41,175 nt of DNA, from assembly GCA_021796455.1 (NCBI GenBank), contig JAKACA010000010.1:1-41175 (forward strand). Reading direction: 5' to 3'. Source of the stretch: Actinomycetes bacterium (GTDB lineage Bacteria; Actinomycetota; Acidimicrobiia; Acidimicrobiales; Bog-793). Below, in pieces: positions 23,510-31,779 of the stretch. Within the stretch, counting starts at the first letter, position 1; each line of letters opens with the position of its first letter. The notes below the pieces were generated by a model. It saw only the letters and a list, made by a program, of their open reading frames with translations. It had not been told where the DNA came from and did not search any database. The position numbers and the translations under genes are program-made.

Positions 23510-24826
23510 TCAACTACCCCTCTTCGACGCTGGCCAGATGTCCTCGAGCTCACGCCCTGCCGTCTCCGGCAGTAACAGGAGCAGGAGCGTCCCCGAGAGC
23601 GCGGGAAGAAACGTCGCGACCGCTGCCGTGCCAAACCGGTTCCCGATGTCGGCGATCGCCCCAAAGGCCAGCAGGCCAGCCGTGGCTCCAAGCACGCCGG
23701 CACAAACCTGCCAGCCTGCCACTGACGCCCGTATCGACGTCGGGAAGAGCTCGTTGAGGAACGCGCCGGCCGCCGGGGCTAGCGTCCCCGCCGCCAGCAC
23801 CCCGAGCACATAGCCCACCAGAACCGCAGTCGCAGAGCCGGAGTACGTGAGAATGCCAAGCCCCGCCATGCTGGCCAGAGCGAGAGCTACCGTTGGACGC
23901 CGCCCGATGCGGTCAGCCAGGAAACGCCCCAGCAGGAGCCCGCAAAGACCCGTGACACCGGCCGCGGCCACCATCGCGGAGGTTTCCGCTCCGCGCATGT
24001 GGACGACGTTCTGGGCATAGAGGTACACGAAGCTGTCCGCAGGTCCGGTGATGATAGATAGAGCAAAGGTGATGACGGAGACCGTGAGCAGCCTTTTCCT
24101 GAACTCAGGCGCCACGGCACTTAGCACCGGGAGGGAGTACTCCCCTGCGATGGCCCGACGGGCAAAGCGGTCCGGCTCCTCCACCCTGCGGGCGATCGCC
24201 GGCATGAGCACGAGTGGCATCACGGCTAGTCCTACAAGGCCGCGAAACCCGAGCGGTCCTCCCACGAGCCCGTGAATGAACGCTATGAGCCCGGTGCCGA
24301 TCCCATAGCCGGCTGTGATGAGGGCGATCGCCTTGGCCCGTTCCAGCGAGCTCGTCTCCTCGGCTGCAGATACCCCCGCGAGCGCGTTGGTGGTGCTCAG
24401 CATCGGCCGGCCGAGAGCAAAGACGATCACGAACCACCAGTAGCCCGGGCTGGCAGCAGAGGACACCGTGATCACGAGCCCAAGCACACAAGAAGCGATC
24501 AGTGTCCGGCGCCGACCGAAGCGGTCCGCCACACCTGCGAGCGGCAGGCTGCCCAGTGAGGCCAGGCGGATGATCGCGAGGCCGACACCAAGCTCGGTAC
24601 CGGAAAGACCGGCCTGGTCAGCCAGCGATGCCCCGGAGGTCAGGTGACCGAAAGTCCGGGCGACATTGCCGAGTGCCGCGACGGCCCCGAACTGCCCGAA
24701 ACCCGCCGACATCGCCAGCAGCGCCAGAGCCACCACCTGCGGGTCTCTCCAGTGGTGGAGATGGAGCTCTGACTGCGCGGCCGCTCGCGACGCTCCGGGA
24801 GCAGGCAGCTGATCATCCATCGCCAT
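23510..24826 (-). CDS. MFS transporter
   Basis: The 438-residue protein has about 12 hydrophobic helices, the MFS loop-2 motif (GVADRFGRRRTL) and its repeat in the second half (FLADRIGRRPTVALAL). The ELFPTSIRASVAGW motif is typical of the sugar/metabolite-H+ symporter branch, and the C terminus LPETAGRELEDIWP agrees with it. Substrate not known. The gene diverges from the MscS-like gene by only 27 bp, so their promoters must overlap. Confidence 0.85.
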   Translation of the reverse strand: MAMDDQLPAPGASRAAAQSELHLHHWRDPQVVALALLAMSAGFGQFGAVAALGNVARTFGHLTSGASLADQAGLSGTELGVGLAIIRLASLGSLPLAGVADRFGRRRTLIASCVLGLVITVSSAASPGYWWFVIVFALGRPMLSTTNALAGVSAAEETSSLERAKAIALITAGYGIGTGLIAFIHGLVGGPLGFRGLVGLAVMPLVLMPAIARRVEEPDRFARRAIAGEYSLPVLSAVAPEFRKRLLTVSVITFALSIITGPADSFVYLYAQNVVHMRGAETSAMVAAAGVTGLCGLLLGRFLADRIGRRPTVALALASMAGLGILTYSGSATAVLVGYVLGVLAAGTLAPAAGAFLNELFPTSIRASVAGWQVCAGVLGATAGLLAFGAIADIGNRFGTAAVATFLPALSGTLLLLLLPETAGRELEDIWPASKRGS

Positions 24827-24853
24827 GAGCTTCCCACTTGCAGGCTCCTTGGA

Positions 24854-25702
24854 GTGATCCAGGTATGCACTGATGCCAGCACCTACATTGAGCCGGTGGA
24901 CAAGAGGCGCTTAGGTCTCGACATTGCCGTGGTCGCCGCGGCCATAACGGCCTACGGGATCGGGTTTCATTTCGGCGGGGAGATGCACGCGTCGGCAGCA
25001 CTTGGGCAAAGCGTGAGCCAGGTGAGGAGCTCCAATCACCTGCACCGGCTCTTGGCCTACATCTTTGCAGGTACCTGGCTCCTCCTTGCCAGCTACGCAG
25101 TACGCCAGATCGCGAATCACCTCGCAAGAGCGATCAGCCTCGCCGACAAGGCGACCGCGGCATCGATCCGACTGATCCTCACGCTCATCGGGCTCGTCGT
25201 CGTGCTGCTCCTGGCGCTCGCGATCCTGCGTATCGCGGTGTCGCAGCTCCTCCTCGGTGGGGCAATCACCGGCGTGATCCTGGGCATCGCCGCGCAACAG
25301 AGCCTCGGCAACGTGTTCGCGGGCATAGTTCTGCTCTTGGCGCGTCCTTTTCGCGCCGGAGACTTCGTCCGCGTCCGGACGGGTTCCCTGGGCGGACCGC
25401 TCGAGGGCCACGTCGTGTCGGTCGGCCTCATCTATGTGGTCTTCAGCACGGAGGAGGGCATGACTCTCGTACCCAACCTCACTTTGCTGGCCTCGGGAAT
25501 CGTTCGATCAGCTCGACCCTCCTCAGCGCAGGCATCGCCGGCCGCGCCGGCAACCCCCACACCGCCGCGTCCGGTCGAGCCCGCGACGGGCCAGCCCCCG
25601 GCTGTAGAGCCCCCGCCCGCTGCGCCCGGGCATGGCTCAGCCCCTGGCGGCAACTTGCCTGCTCAAGAGAGCTCCCAGGAGTTTCAGCCGCGCGAGCGTT
25701 GA
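24854..25702 (+). CDS. MscS-type mechanosensitive channel, C-terminally altered
   Basis: The 282-residue protein has three or four N-terminal membrane helices and the MscS pore helix (GGAITGVILGIAAQQSLGNVFAGI), then the start of the beta domain (RPFRAGDFVRV, with a Ser-Leu-Gly-Gly insert, VVSVGLIYVVF and the loop TLVPNLTLL). The usual alpha-beta cytoplasmic cage domain after it is absent. Instead a Pro/Ala-rich tail of about 65 residues follows. The start is either GTG 24854 or GTG 24896. It may still gate as a channel but lacks the normal vestibule. Confidence 0.82.
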   Translation: MIQVCTDASTYIEPVDKRRLGLDIAVVAAAITAYGIGFHFGGEMHASAALGQSVSQVRSSNHLHRLLAYIFAGTWLLLASYAVRQIANHLARAISLADKATAASIRLILTLIGLVVVLLLALAILRIAVSQLLLGGAITGVILGIAAQQSLGNVFAGIVLLLARPFRAGDFVRVRTGSLGGPLEGHVVSVGLIYVVFSTEEGMTLVPNLTLLASGIVRSARPSSAQASPAAPATPTPPRPVEPATGQPPAVEPPPAAPGHGSAPGGNLPAQESSQEFQPRER

Positions 25703-25791
25703 CCTGCGGTTAGCCTGGACATCGCACGCTGACGCCGGGTTCGGAGATGAGCCGGTGGGAGCGAAAAGGGACAGGCAGATGAGGCTGAGCT

Positions 25792-26268
25792 ATGGGTGAG
25801 GCTCTGTGGTGGTTCGCCATCGCCGCCGTGTTTCTCGTGGCAGAGTTCGGTCACCGTGCCTTCTATGCCCTCTTCGTAGCTCTTGGAGCCGTCGTCGCGG
25901 CGGTGCTCGCGCTCGCCGGCGTGGGCGTCATCGTGCAGATACCCGCCTTCGTCGCCGCAGCTGTGCTCGGGCTGCTGCTCTTGCGCCCGGCCGTGGCGAG
26001 GGCGATGTCCGCTGGGCAGTACCGGCTGGTCTCGGGCATCAAGGGGCACGTCGGCCACGAGGCAATCGTCGCCGAGACAGTCGGCGGTCCCGCTCACCCG
26101 GGACGAATCCGCATCAACGGAGAGCTCTGGAAGGCCGTCTCCCAAGACAGCACGTCTATTGCCCCCGACACCGTCGTGATGATCCTCGACCTGCAGAACA
26201 CGACGTTCGTAGTCCAGGACCTGCCGGCACTCGGTCTGGCTCCCCTCGAGCTGCCCGAAGACTTATAA
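25792..26268 (+). CDS. NfeD-family membrane protein
   Basis: The 158-residue protein opens with hydrophobic helices (WWFAIAAVFLVAEF and LFVALGAVVAAVLAL, then VAAAVLGLLLL) and ends in an OB-like beta domain (GHEAIVAETVGG, INGELWKAVSQD). This is the short NfeD form without the serine-protease domain. NfeD proteins act with stomatin-like partners, and the next gene, 10 bp away, encodes one. AAGGAGAG just before that gene shows coupled expression. Confidence 0.85.
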   Translation: MGEALWWFAIAAVFLVAEFGHRAFYALFVALGAVVAAVLALAGVGVIVQIPAFVAAAVLGLLLLRPAVARAMSAGQYRLVSGIKGHVGHEAIVAETVGGPAHPGRIRINGELWKAVSQDSTSIAPDTVVMILDLQNTTFVVQDLPALGLAPLELPEDL

Positions 26269-26278
26269 GGAGAGTGCA

Positions 26279-27325
26279 ATGATTCTCGCCACCTCGGGCA
26301 CCGAGATCGTCCTTCTCGTCGTTCTCGTCGTCATCGCGATTCTCGTGCTGTCGACTCTTTACCGCTCGGTGAGGTTGATCCAGCAGGGCACGGTAGGCGT
26401 GCAGAAGCGCCTTGGTCAGTACCATTCGGTGCGCAACCCGGGCCTCACATTTCTCGTGCCCTTCGTCGACCAGATCCAGACCGTCGACGTCCGCGAGATA
26501 CCACGCACTGGCGACCAGCAAGACGTCATCACGAAGGACAACGTGAGCGTCCTCGTGTCGGCCACGATCTTCAGCCAGGTCGTGGATCCCAAAGCTGCGC
26601 TCTTCGCAGTCAGCAGCTACGACGTGGCAATTTTCCAATTGGCGCGCACCGCGCTTCGGGCGGTGTTCGGTGGGCTCACTCTGGACGAGGCACTGACAGA
26701 GCGGGAGCGCATCAACGCCGAGCTGCAGGGCCACATGGAGCCGGTGACCGACAAGTGGGGAGTTCGCATCAACCGCATCGAGATCGTCGACATAGTTCCG
26801 CCAACCAACGTTCTGCAGGCGATGAGCCTGCAGAAGGAGGCTGAGCAGCAAAAGAGGGCGCTGATCCTCAAGGCAGAGGGTGAGCGGCAGGCCGCCATAA
26901 ACGAGGCAGAGGGCAAGAAGCAATCTGCCATCTTGGCCGCCGAGGGTCAGAAACAGGCACAGGTCCGCCAAGCCGAAGGGGAGCGGGAGGCGGTGCGCCT
27001 CCGTGCGGAGGGCCGCAAAGCAGCCCTCATCCAGGAGGCAGAGGGGCGGGCGGAGGCAGTGCGGCAGGTGTACACGGCAATCCTCTCGTCCAACCCCACG
27101 CCCGAGCTCCTTGCTGTCCTCCAGCTCGACACGTTGTCAAGGCTCGTCGAGAGTGACAATGCGAAGATTGTCGTTCCCTATGAGTCCGCGGGCCTGATGG
27201 GCGCTTCTCAGATGCTCAAGAGCGTGCTCGATGCCGCTGGTTCTGCCGCAGCGGGGGCAGGAGGCCCGGGTTCCACCACCCCTGGTCCGTCCGGAGCCCC
27301 CGGCCCTGGAGGCACCAAGCGCTGA
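26279..27325 (+). CDS. SPFH/band 7 protein (stomatin/slipin-like)
   Basis: One N-terminal membrane helix (residues 9-28, IVLLVVLVVIAILVLSTLY) is followed by the SPFH domain (QQGTVGVQKRLGQY, VDVREIPRTGDQQDVITKDNV, ARTALRAVFGGLTLDEAL). A long coiled coil at about 200-265 is built of AEGxRQAA-type repeats. The C terminus is Gly/Pro-rich and ends KR. Such proteins form ring oligomers that scaffold membrane domains, with NfeD as partner. Confidence 0.9.
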   Translation: MILATSGTEIVLLVVLVVIAILVLSTLYRSVRLIQQGTVGVQKRLGQYHSVRNPGLTFLVPFVDQIQTVDVREIPRTGDQQDVITKDNVSVLVSATIFSQVVDPKAALFAVSSYDVAIFQLARTALRAVFGGLTLDEALTERERINAELQGHMEPVTDKWGVRINRIEIVDIVPPTNVLQAMSLQKEAEQQKRALILKAEGERQAAINEAEGKKQSAILAAEGQKQAQVRQAEGEREAVRLRAEGRKAALIQEAEGRAEAVRQVYTAILSSNPTPELLAVLQLDTLSRLVESDNAKIVVPYESAGLMGASQMLKSVLDAAGSAAAGAGGPGSTTPGPSGAPGPGGTKR

Positions 27326-27361
27326 CCAAGTGCCTGTCCTGGCCCAAGTGCCTGTCCTGGC
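27326..27361. repeat. 18-bp perfect tandem duplication after the SPFH gene
   Basis: The unit ccaagtgcctgtcctggc occurs twice directly after the SPFH stop codon region, with no mismatch. It is non-coding. Confidence 0.95.
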
Positions 27362-27398
27362 CCGTGGGCTCCACGCTCATTGTCGACTCGACGCGGGA

Positions 27399-27422
27399 CG
27401 GACCGGCCTCAAGACCGGTCCG
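27399..27422 (+). terminator. Hairpin downstream of the SPFH gene
   Basis: An 8-bp stem (cggaccgg with ccggtccg, loop cctcaaga) lies about 75 bp after the SPFH stop. It is a candidate Rho-independent terminator of the nfeD-SPFH transcript without a T tract. Confidence 0.5.
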
Positions 27423-27626
27423 GTGCCCATTTCGATGATCCGGCATGGACTCTGCCATCCGTGCTTCAGGCGAAGTGCCGCTGCCTCGCCCACATACGAC
27501 ACCTCTGCCAACAGCATCGAACGTGCCGACCGCCCTGTTGTTTGCGGTCATACTCCGCAGGGGATGGGCAGTTCCAGGATTGGAACAGCTCCGGCCAGTA
27601 TGGCGGTCAGGCGCCCGACTATCGGC

Positions 27627-27650
27627 TGCCCGGGCTTGTCAGCCCGGGCA
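27627..27650. terminator. Palindromic hairpin (9-bp stem, 6-nt loop)
   Basis: tgcccgggc-ttgtca-gcccgggca forms a 9-bp stem, and each arm contains the self-complementary gcccgggc. On the minus strand it covers the last codons and stop of the micro-ORF at 27639-27698, so it could end that transcript. Confidence 0.5.
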
Positions 27651-27698
27651 CCATCTGCCCGGCGGCTCGAGCTCCTCGGAACAGTCCAACGCTCTCAC
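27639..27698 (-). CDS. Possible micro-ORF, 19 residues
   Basis: GGAAGGAGG, six bases before GTG 27698, is one of the best Shine-Dalgarno sites in the window. The frame encodes MRALDCSEELEPPGRWCPG and stops at TGA inside the 27627-27650 hairpin. It might be a leader peptide or small protein, but no downstream minus-strand gene follows that it could control. Evidence is limited to the ribosome site and hairpin. Confidence 0.3.
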   Translation of the reverse strand: MRALDCSEELEPPGRWCPG

Positions 27699-27914
27699 GC
27701 TGATCCTCCTTCCGTCTACCGGTACATCACGGGAAGTTCAACCCGCTTCGTCTATGGTCCACCCGGCAGGGCGCTGCGTCAAGGGCATGAGTCGAGTTTT
27801 TGCCGGCGCTGTCTCAGCCTCCCACCCTGTCGCGTCCGGGACGGGCGACCGCCAAGGTAGGCGACCAGCTTTGCATTGCGGCAACCGCACGCCTCTCCAG
27901 GCAGCTCCACTGGC

Positions 27915-28664
27915 TCAGCCGAGCTTCGCGAGGGCGAGGGCCGCCGCCAGGAGAACCGTCGACCAGGACAGCAGACGAAGCGCTCTCTCGGCTGGTCCGA
28001 TCAAGATCTCTTGATCCAGCGGACGCGTGGCTCCGTCAGAAAGATAGAGGGTTCCCTCCAGATCCACGACCCGCCGTCGCACGAGACGCGCCTGGGTGCT
28101 GAGCACTCGCTGGGCGCCAGACAGAGCGAAGGCGCCCGCGCCGGCGACGAGCGCCACGTAGGAGAGCCGGTCAGCCTGCGCGACGTATGCGGTGAGGAGT
28201 GGAAAGACTCCCCATGCGAGCGCAAAGCCGCCGTCGTTGTGTATGAGACCTCCCAACCACTCGGCGTTGTAAGCCACAACAAGAAGCGGCCCGACAACTA
28301 TGAACGGCACGATCGGCCATCCAATTTGCGAGGCTCCGACGCCCCCAAGAGCCACCGCGCCCAGGAGCGCGCAGGCCGAGACCCACACGAGGGCACCGGA
28401 GGCAATCTCTGTGCGAAGTGGCCGTCCGTGCAGCTCATCGAGGGCATGAGCTGCCACCCCGACAGCCAGGAAGAAGGCGAGCAGCGTCGCCAGGAGACGG
28501 CCGAGGTGAACACGTGGCGCGAGCGAGGCGCCTATCACCACATAGGCCAGGTGCCAGGCGGTGTAAGGGGGATGCAGCACCGTCCACCAGTCCCGTAGGC
28601 CCCCATGGCTTCGGGACGCATAGAACGCGGGAGGCACCGTCACCTCCTTGGCGCTCGGAGCCAT
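27915..28664 (-). CDS. Integral membrane protein, possibly UbiA-like
   Basis: From the ATG at 28664 the protein has 249 residues and about seven membrane helices. The polar segment after the first helices (AAHALDELHGRPLRTEIASG) and the early LRDWWTVLHPPYTAWHLAY recall UbiA prenyltransferases, but the second Asp-rich motif is not clear. It follows the UbiE-like methyltransferase, so a role in quinone or isoprenoid chemistry is possible. The open frame upstream to 29009 overlaps the methyltransferase and is not used. Confidence 0.65.
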   Translation of the reverse strand: MAPSAKEVTVPPAFYASRSHGGLRDWWTVLHPPYTAWHLAYVVIGASLAPRVHLGRLLATLLAFFLAVGVAAHALDELHGRPLRTEIASGALVWVSACALLGAVALGGVGASQIGWPIVPFIVVGPLLVVAYNAEWLGGLIHNDGGFALAWGVFPLLTAYVAQADRLSYVALVAGAGAFALSGAQRVLSTQARLVRRRVVDLEGTLYLSDGATRPLDQEILIGPAERALRLLSWSTVLLAAALALAKLG

Positions 28665-28780
28665 ATCGTTCTCGCCGTCAGCTCCGCGCTCTCTTGACGG
28701 CCCGCCGGCAATACCGGCCGGCCCAGACCCGGCGACGCATCGCGAGCGCCTACCAAACCCCGGCAGGCGTCGCTCCGACG

Positions 28781-29515
28781 TCACTGCGATCGCCGGCCCC
28801 AGGTGACGAGCCCCCCTCCGAGGCTCATGACGTGCAGCCCCACCTCGTCGATCCCGGCATCCCGCCAAGCCTGCACCGTCCAGTCGACGGGGTACCTCCG
28901 GTAGTGCTCGGAGATGTTCGGACCCAGGAACCGCCCCACTTCCCACCACTTCGGACCTCCGGTGAGATATCCGGCGACTGGCAGCACGAGCCTTGTGTAG
29001 AGCATCCACAGCAGATGCCAGCCAGCTGCGGGCGGTACGAGGAATTCGAGGCTCGCGACGGTGCCGCCTGGTCTTACGACCCGTGCCAGCTCGGCCAGCG
29101 TCGAAGCAGGATCATCGACGTAGCGCAGCAGGTAGGTGAAGGTCAGCGCGTCAAAACAAGCATCGGGGAAGGGCAGCTGCTCCCCGCGCCCGAGGACGAG
29201 AGCGATGCGCCCCGACTGACCCGCCAGCGCTACCTTCTCGGCACCGCGCCATAGCATCTCGCGGGTCAAGTCCAGCCCGACGACATGGGCGTCGCAACGC
29301 GCGGCCAGCTGCAGCGCGACGCCGGCGGTGCCCGAGGCAACGTCGAGGACACGGCCCGGCGATGCGACGAGCGCGTGGTCGACCATTGCCCGGCGCCACC
29401 GGCGGTTCTGACCCATGGACAACACCTCTGCCAGCAAGTCGTAGTGGCGTGGAAGCCCCGCGAAGAGCGCGCTCGCGAAGCGATTCTGTCTCGCTCCGTC
29501 CGTCGCCTCAGTCAC
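28781..29515 (-). CDS. UbiE/MenG-like class I methyltransferase
   Basis: The 244-residue protein starts at GTG 29515, overlapping the peptidase stop by 4 bp. It has HYDLLAEVLSMGQNRRWRR at the N terminus as in demethylmenaquinone methyltransferase, the SAM motif I VLDVASGTAGVAL, the acidic end of strand 2 (VGLDLT), and motif II/III (PFPDACFDALTFTYLLRYVDD, RVVRPGG). SAM methylation of demethylmenaquinone is the likely reaction; a related lipid substrate is possible. The longer frame to 29935 is antisense-like composition within the peptidase gene. Confidence 0.83.
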   Translation of the reverse strand: MTEATDGARQNRFASALFAGLPRHYDLLAEVLSMGQNRRWRRAMVDHALVASPGRVLDVASGTAGVALQLAARCDAHVVGLDLTREMLWRGAEKVALAGQSGRIALVLGRGEQLPFPDACFDALTFTYLLRYVDDPASTLAELARVVRPGGTVASLEFLVPPAAGWHLLWMLYTRLVLPVAGYLTGGPKWWEVGRFLGPNISEHYRRYPVDWTVQAWRDAGIDEVGLHVMSLGGGLVTWGRRSQ

Positions 29516-31647
29516 GGGGACGTAGATGCCGATCGGGAGAGCGCAGAGCGGAGAAAGTCGACCTGCAGCAGGAGCAGGTTCTCCGCCACGACCTCCTGGG
29601 GTGTCATGTGCGTCACGCCTGATAGCGGGAGCACACAGTGCGGCCGACCGGCAGCCAGCAGGGCAGACGAGAGCTGCAATGTGTTGGCCGCGGTGACGTT
29701 GTCGTCGGCGAGGCCATGTATCAGCAACAAGGGACGCCGGAGCCCAGCTGCACTGCCGATGAGGGAGTTCTCGTCGTAGACGGATGCCGAGACCCGAGGG
29801 TCGCCAAGATAGCGCTCGGTGTAGTGCGTGTCGTAAAGGCGCCACTCCGTCACGGGAGCGCCCGCGACCGCGGCGTGGAACACTTCGGGCCGCCGGAGAA
29901 CGGCGAGCGCCGCAAGGTAGCCGCCGAACGACCATCCGCGGATAGCCACTCGTGAGAGGTCGAGGTCCTCGAACGTCTCGGCCGCCGAGTGCAGCGCGCT
30001 CACCTGGTCTTCGAGCACGATGCTGGCGATCTTGCCAAAGACCGCACGATCCCAGTCAGGGCCCCGGCCCGGTGTACCCCTCCCGTCGGCCACCACGACG
30101 CAATAGCCCTGATTGGCGAACCACTGCGAGACGAGGAAGTTCCGTGAAGCCGCCATCACCATCTGGGCATGGGGTCCGCCGTAGGGATCAAGAAGTACGG
30201 GAAGCCGCTTGGATCCGGGCTCGTGACCCTCTGGGAAAAGCACTGCTGTGCGGATCGGGCGCTGGCCCAGCCAGCGCAGCAGCGGCCGCGGCGCGATCAC
30301 GGGAGTCTCGGCCAACGAGCCGATCCGCGCGACGCGCTGCCCGTCCCGGTACACGTCCACGGCGATGCCGGCGTTATCCAGGCGGGCCTGTGCGAGCACA
30401 GTCGTCCCCCCGCCGCACCAGCCCGTTGTCACGGATTGGCCATCGTCCGCGCCCAGCCTCCGCGGGCCAGAGAGGCGCGACCATGACCAGACTCCGACCT
30501 CGGTCGGTTCGATGGAGGCGGCAAAGAGCACGGTGTCGCCATCGACTCCAAGGACGTGGCGAACCTGGAGGCTCGGAGGCGTCACCGCGACGTCACCGAC
30601 GAGGAGGCGCTTGGCCCCGTCAAGGTCGGCTGTCCACACGATGGTGCCATCGCTGAGCTGAGCCGGCACGCCCGCAACGACATCGACCCAAAGCGGATCC
30701 TGATCCTCCCGCACGATCGAGCAGGCGCCGGTGCTCGGATCCACGGACACGAGGCGAATCCGCCCTTGGTCTCGGCTCTGGACCGCGACCAGCAGACCGT
30801 TCTTTGTCCAGCACACGGCGGTCAGGTACTCGAAGGCCCGACGGTCCCAAGCGACCTCGATCCTGCCGTCGGCTCGCTCAATGTTGACTATCTGAAGGGT
30901 GACCTCGGCGTTGGCACCGCCCGCGGCTGGATAGGCAAGCTCGACCGGCGCGCTGTTCGGGTCAGCCGGGTCTGCGATGTAGCGGCGGCTCACCTGTGAG
31001 GTGTCCACCCGAGCTACGAGCAGCTGCCGGCTGTCTGGCGACCACCAGTAGCCGTCCAGCCGGTCCATCTCCTCGGCGGCGACGAACTCTGCGAGCCCAT
31101 AGGTCACTTGGTCAGAGCTGGAGGCACCATCGCGCGCCGTGTCCGGCCCGGCAACAGCCCGATCGCGCGAGCCGGTCGCGCCGATGACGCGAAGAGCTCC
31201 GGCACTCACATAGGCGACCTCTTCGCCGGAGGGCGACAGCCTGGGATCCACTGCCGGGGTGGTGACAGCCAGCTCTGCGACTGCTGCGGACGCGATGTCG
31301 ACGAGGAAGACGCGGCCGGACAGGTCGAAGACGGCCCGTCGCGCGGTGCTGTCGGCGTGAAAGCGCACGATGCCGCTCGATGACTCCCGGGCCCGCTCCC
31401 GGCGCGCCTTTTCCTCCGGGGCAAGCCGCTCGGCGCCGCTTGCCAGAAGGGCCTCCGGATCGACGACGAGGCGCTCCATGGCCGTAGTGACATCCAGCTC
31501 GTAGAGGCAGCTCACAGGGTCAGAGCCCGACTTGGAACGCAGGAAGAGGATCCGCTCGCCGTCCGGAGAGATCACGAAGGCCCGAGGCACGCCGAGGCTG
31601 AAGCGCCGGGTACGGGCATACTGACGAGGGAAGCTGATCTCGGTCAC
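29512..31647 (-). CDS. S9 family prolyl oligopeptidase / dipeptidyl peptidase IV-like
   Basis: The 711-residue protein has an N-terminal beta-propeller-like half (repeats such as SPDGERILFL, SPSGEEVAYV, WSPDSRQLLV) and a C-terminal alpha/beta hydrolase. The catalytic triad is visible: S573 in GWSFGGY, D648 in HGLADDNV and H680 in SGVTHM. The oxyanion-side DGRGTPGRG block is present. No signal peptide is seen, so it is intracellular. It starts the peptidase-methyltransferase-membrane-protein operon. Confidence 0.9.
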   Translation of the reverse strand: MTEISFPRQYARTRRFSLGVPRAFVISPDGERILFLRSKSGSDPVSCLYELDVTTAMERLVVDPEALLASGAERLAPEEKARRERARESSSGIVRFHADSTARRAVFDLSGRVFLVDIASAAVAELAVTTPAVDPRLSPSGEEVAYVSAGALRVIGATGSRDRAVAGPDTARDGASSSDQVTYGLAEFVAAEEMDRLDGYWWSPDSRQLLVARVDTSQVSRRYIADPADPNSAPVELAYPAAGGANAEVTLQIVNIERADGRIEVAWDRRAFEYLTAVCWTKNGLLVAVQSRDQGRIRLVSVDPSTGACSIVREDQDPLWVDVVAGVPAQLSDGTIVWTADLDGAKRLLVGDVAVTPPSLQVRHVLGVDGDTVLFAASIEPTEVGVWSWSRLSGPRRLGADDGQSVTTGWCGGGTTVLAQARLDNAGIAVDVYRDGQRVARIGSLAETPVIAPRPLLRWLGQRPIRTAVLFPEGHEPGSKRLPVLLDPYGGPHAQMVMAASRNFLVSQWFANQGYCVVVADGRGTPGRGPDWDRAVFGKIASIVLEDQVSALHSAAETFEDLDLSRVAIRGWSFGGYLAALAVLRRPEVFHAAVAGAPVTEWRLYDTHYTERYLGDPRVSASVYDENSLIGSAAGLRRPLLLIHGLADDNVTAANTLQLSSALLAAGRPHCVLPLSGVTHMTPQEVVAENLLLLQVDFLRSALSRSASTSP

Positions 31648-31779
31648 CGTCGAATCCTGTCCCCCACCCCGCCTGCTACCACGGCCCCGATTGGCATCCT
31701 CACCTAGAGCTGTACGAGCGTTACGAACAGAACAAGGTTAGGCCGCTTCTATCGTGGGCATCCACACCGATCCCACAAC

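Larger units (their letters stand above)
27326..27914. other. 589-bp region without a recognised gene
   Basis: Between the SPFH gene (plus) and the membrane protein end (minus) lie the 18-bp duplication, the 27399 hairpin, a second hairpin at 27627-27650 and one micro-ORF with a strong ribosome site. Open frames of up to 209 codons cross the area but have Pro/Arg/Ser-biased composition and no homology I recognise. It may hold decayed sequence. Confidence 0.5.

Noticed and set aside
28781-29935. 384-codon version of the UbiE-like gene
   Set aside because: The first 140 codons lie inside the peptidase gene and are Arg/Ala-rich; the GTG at 29515 with stop overlap is the better start.
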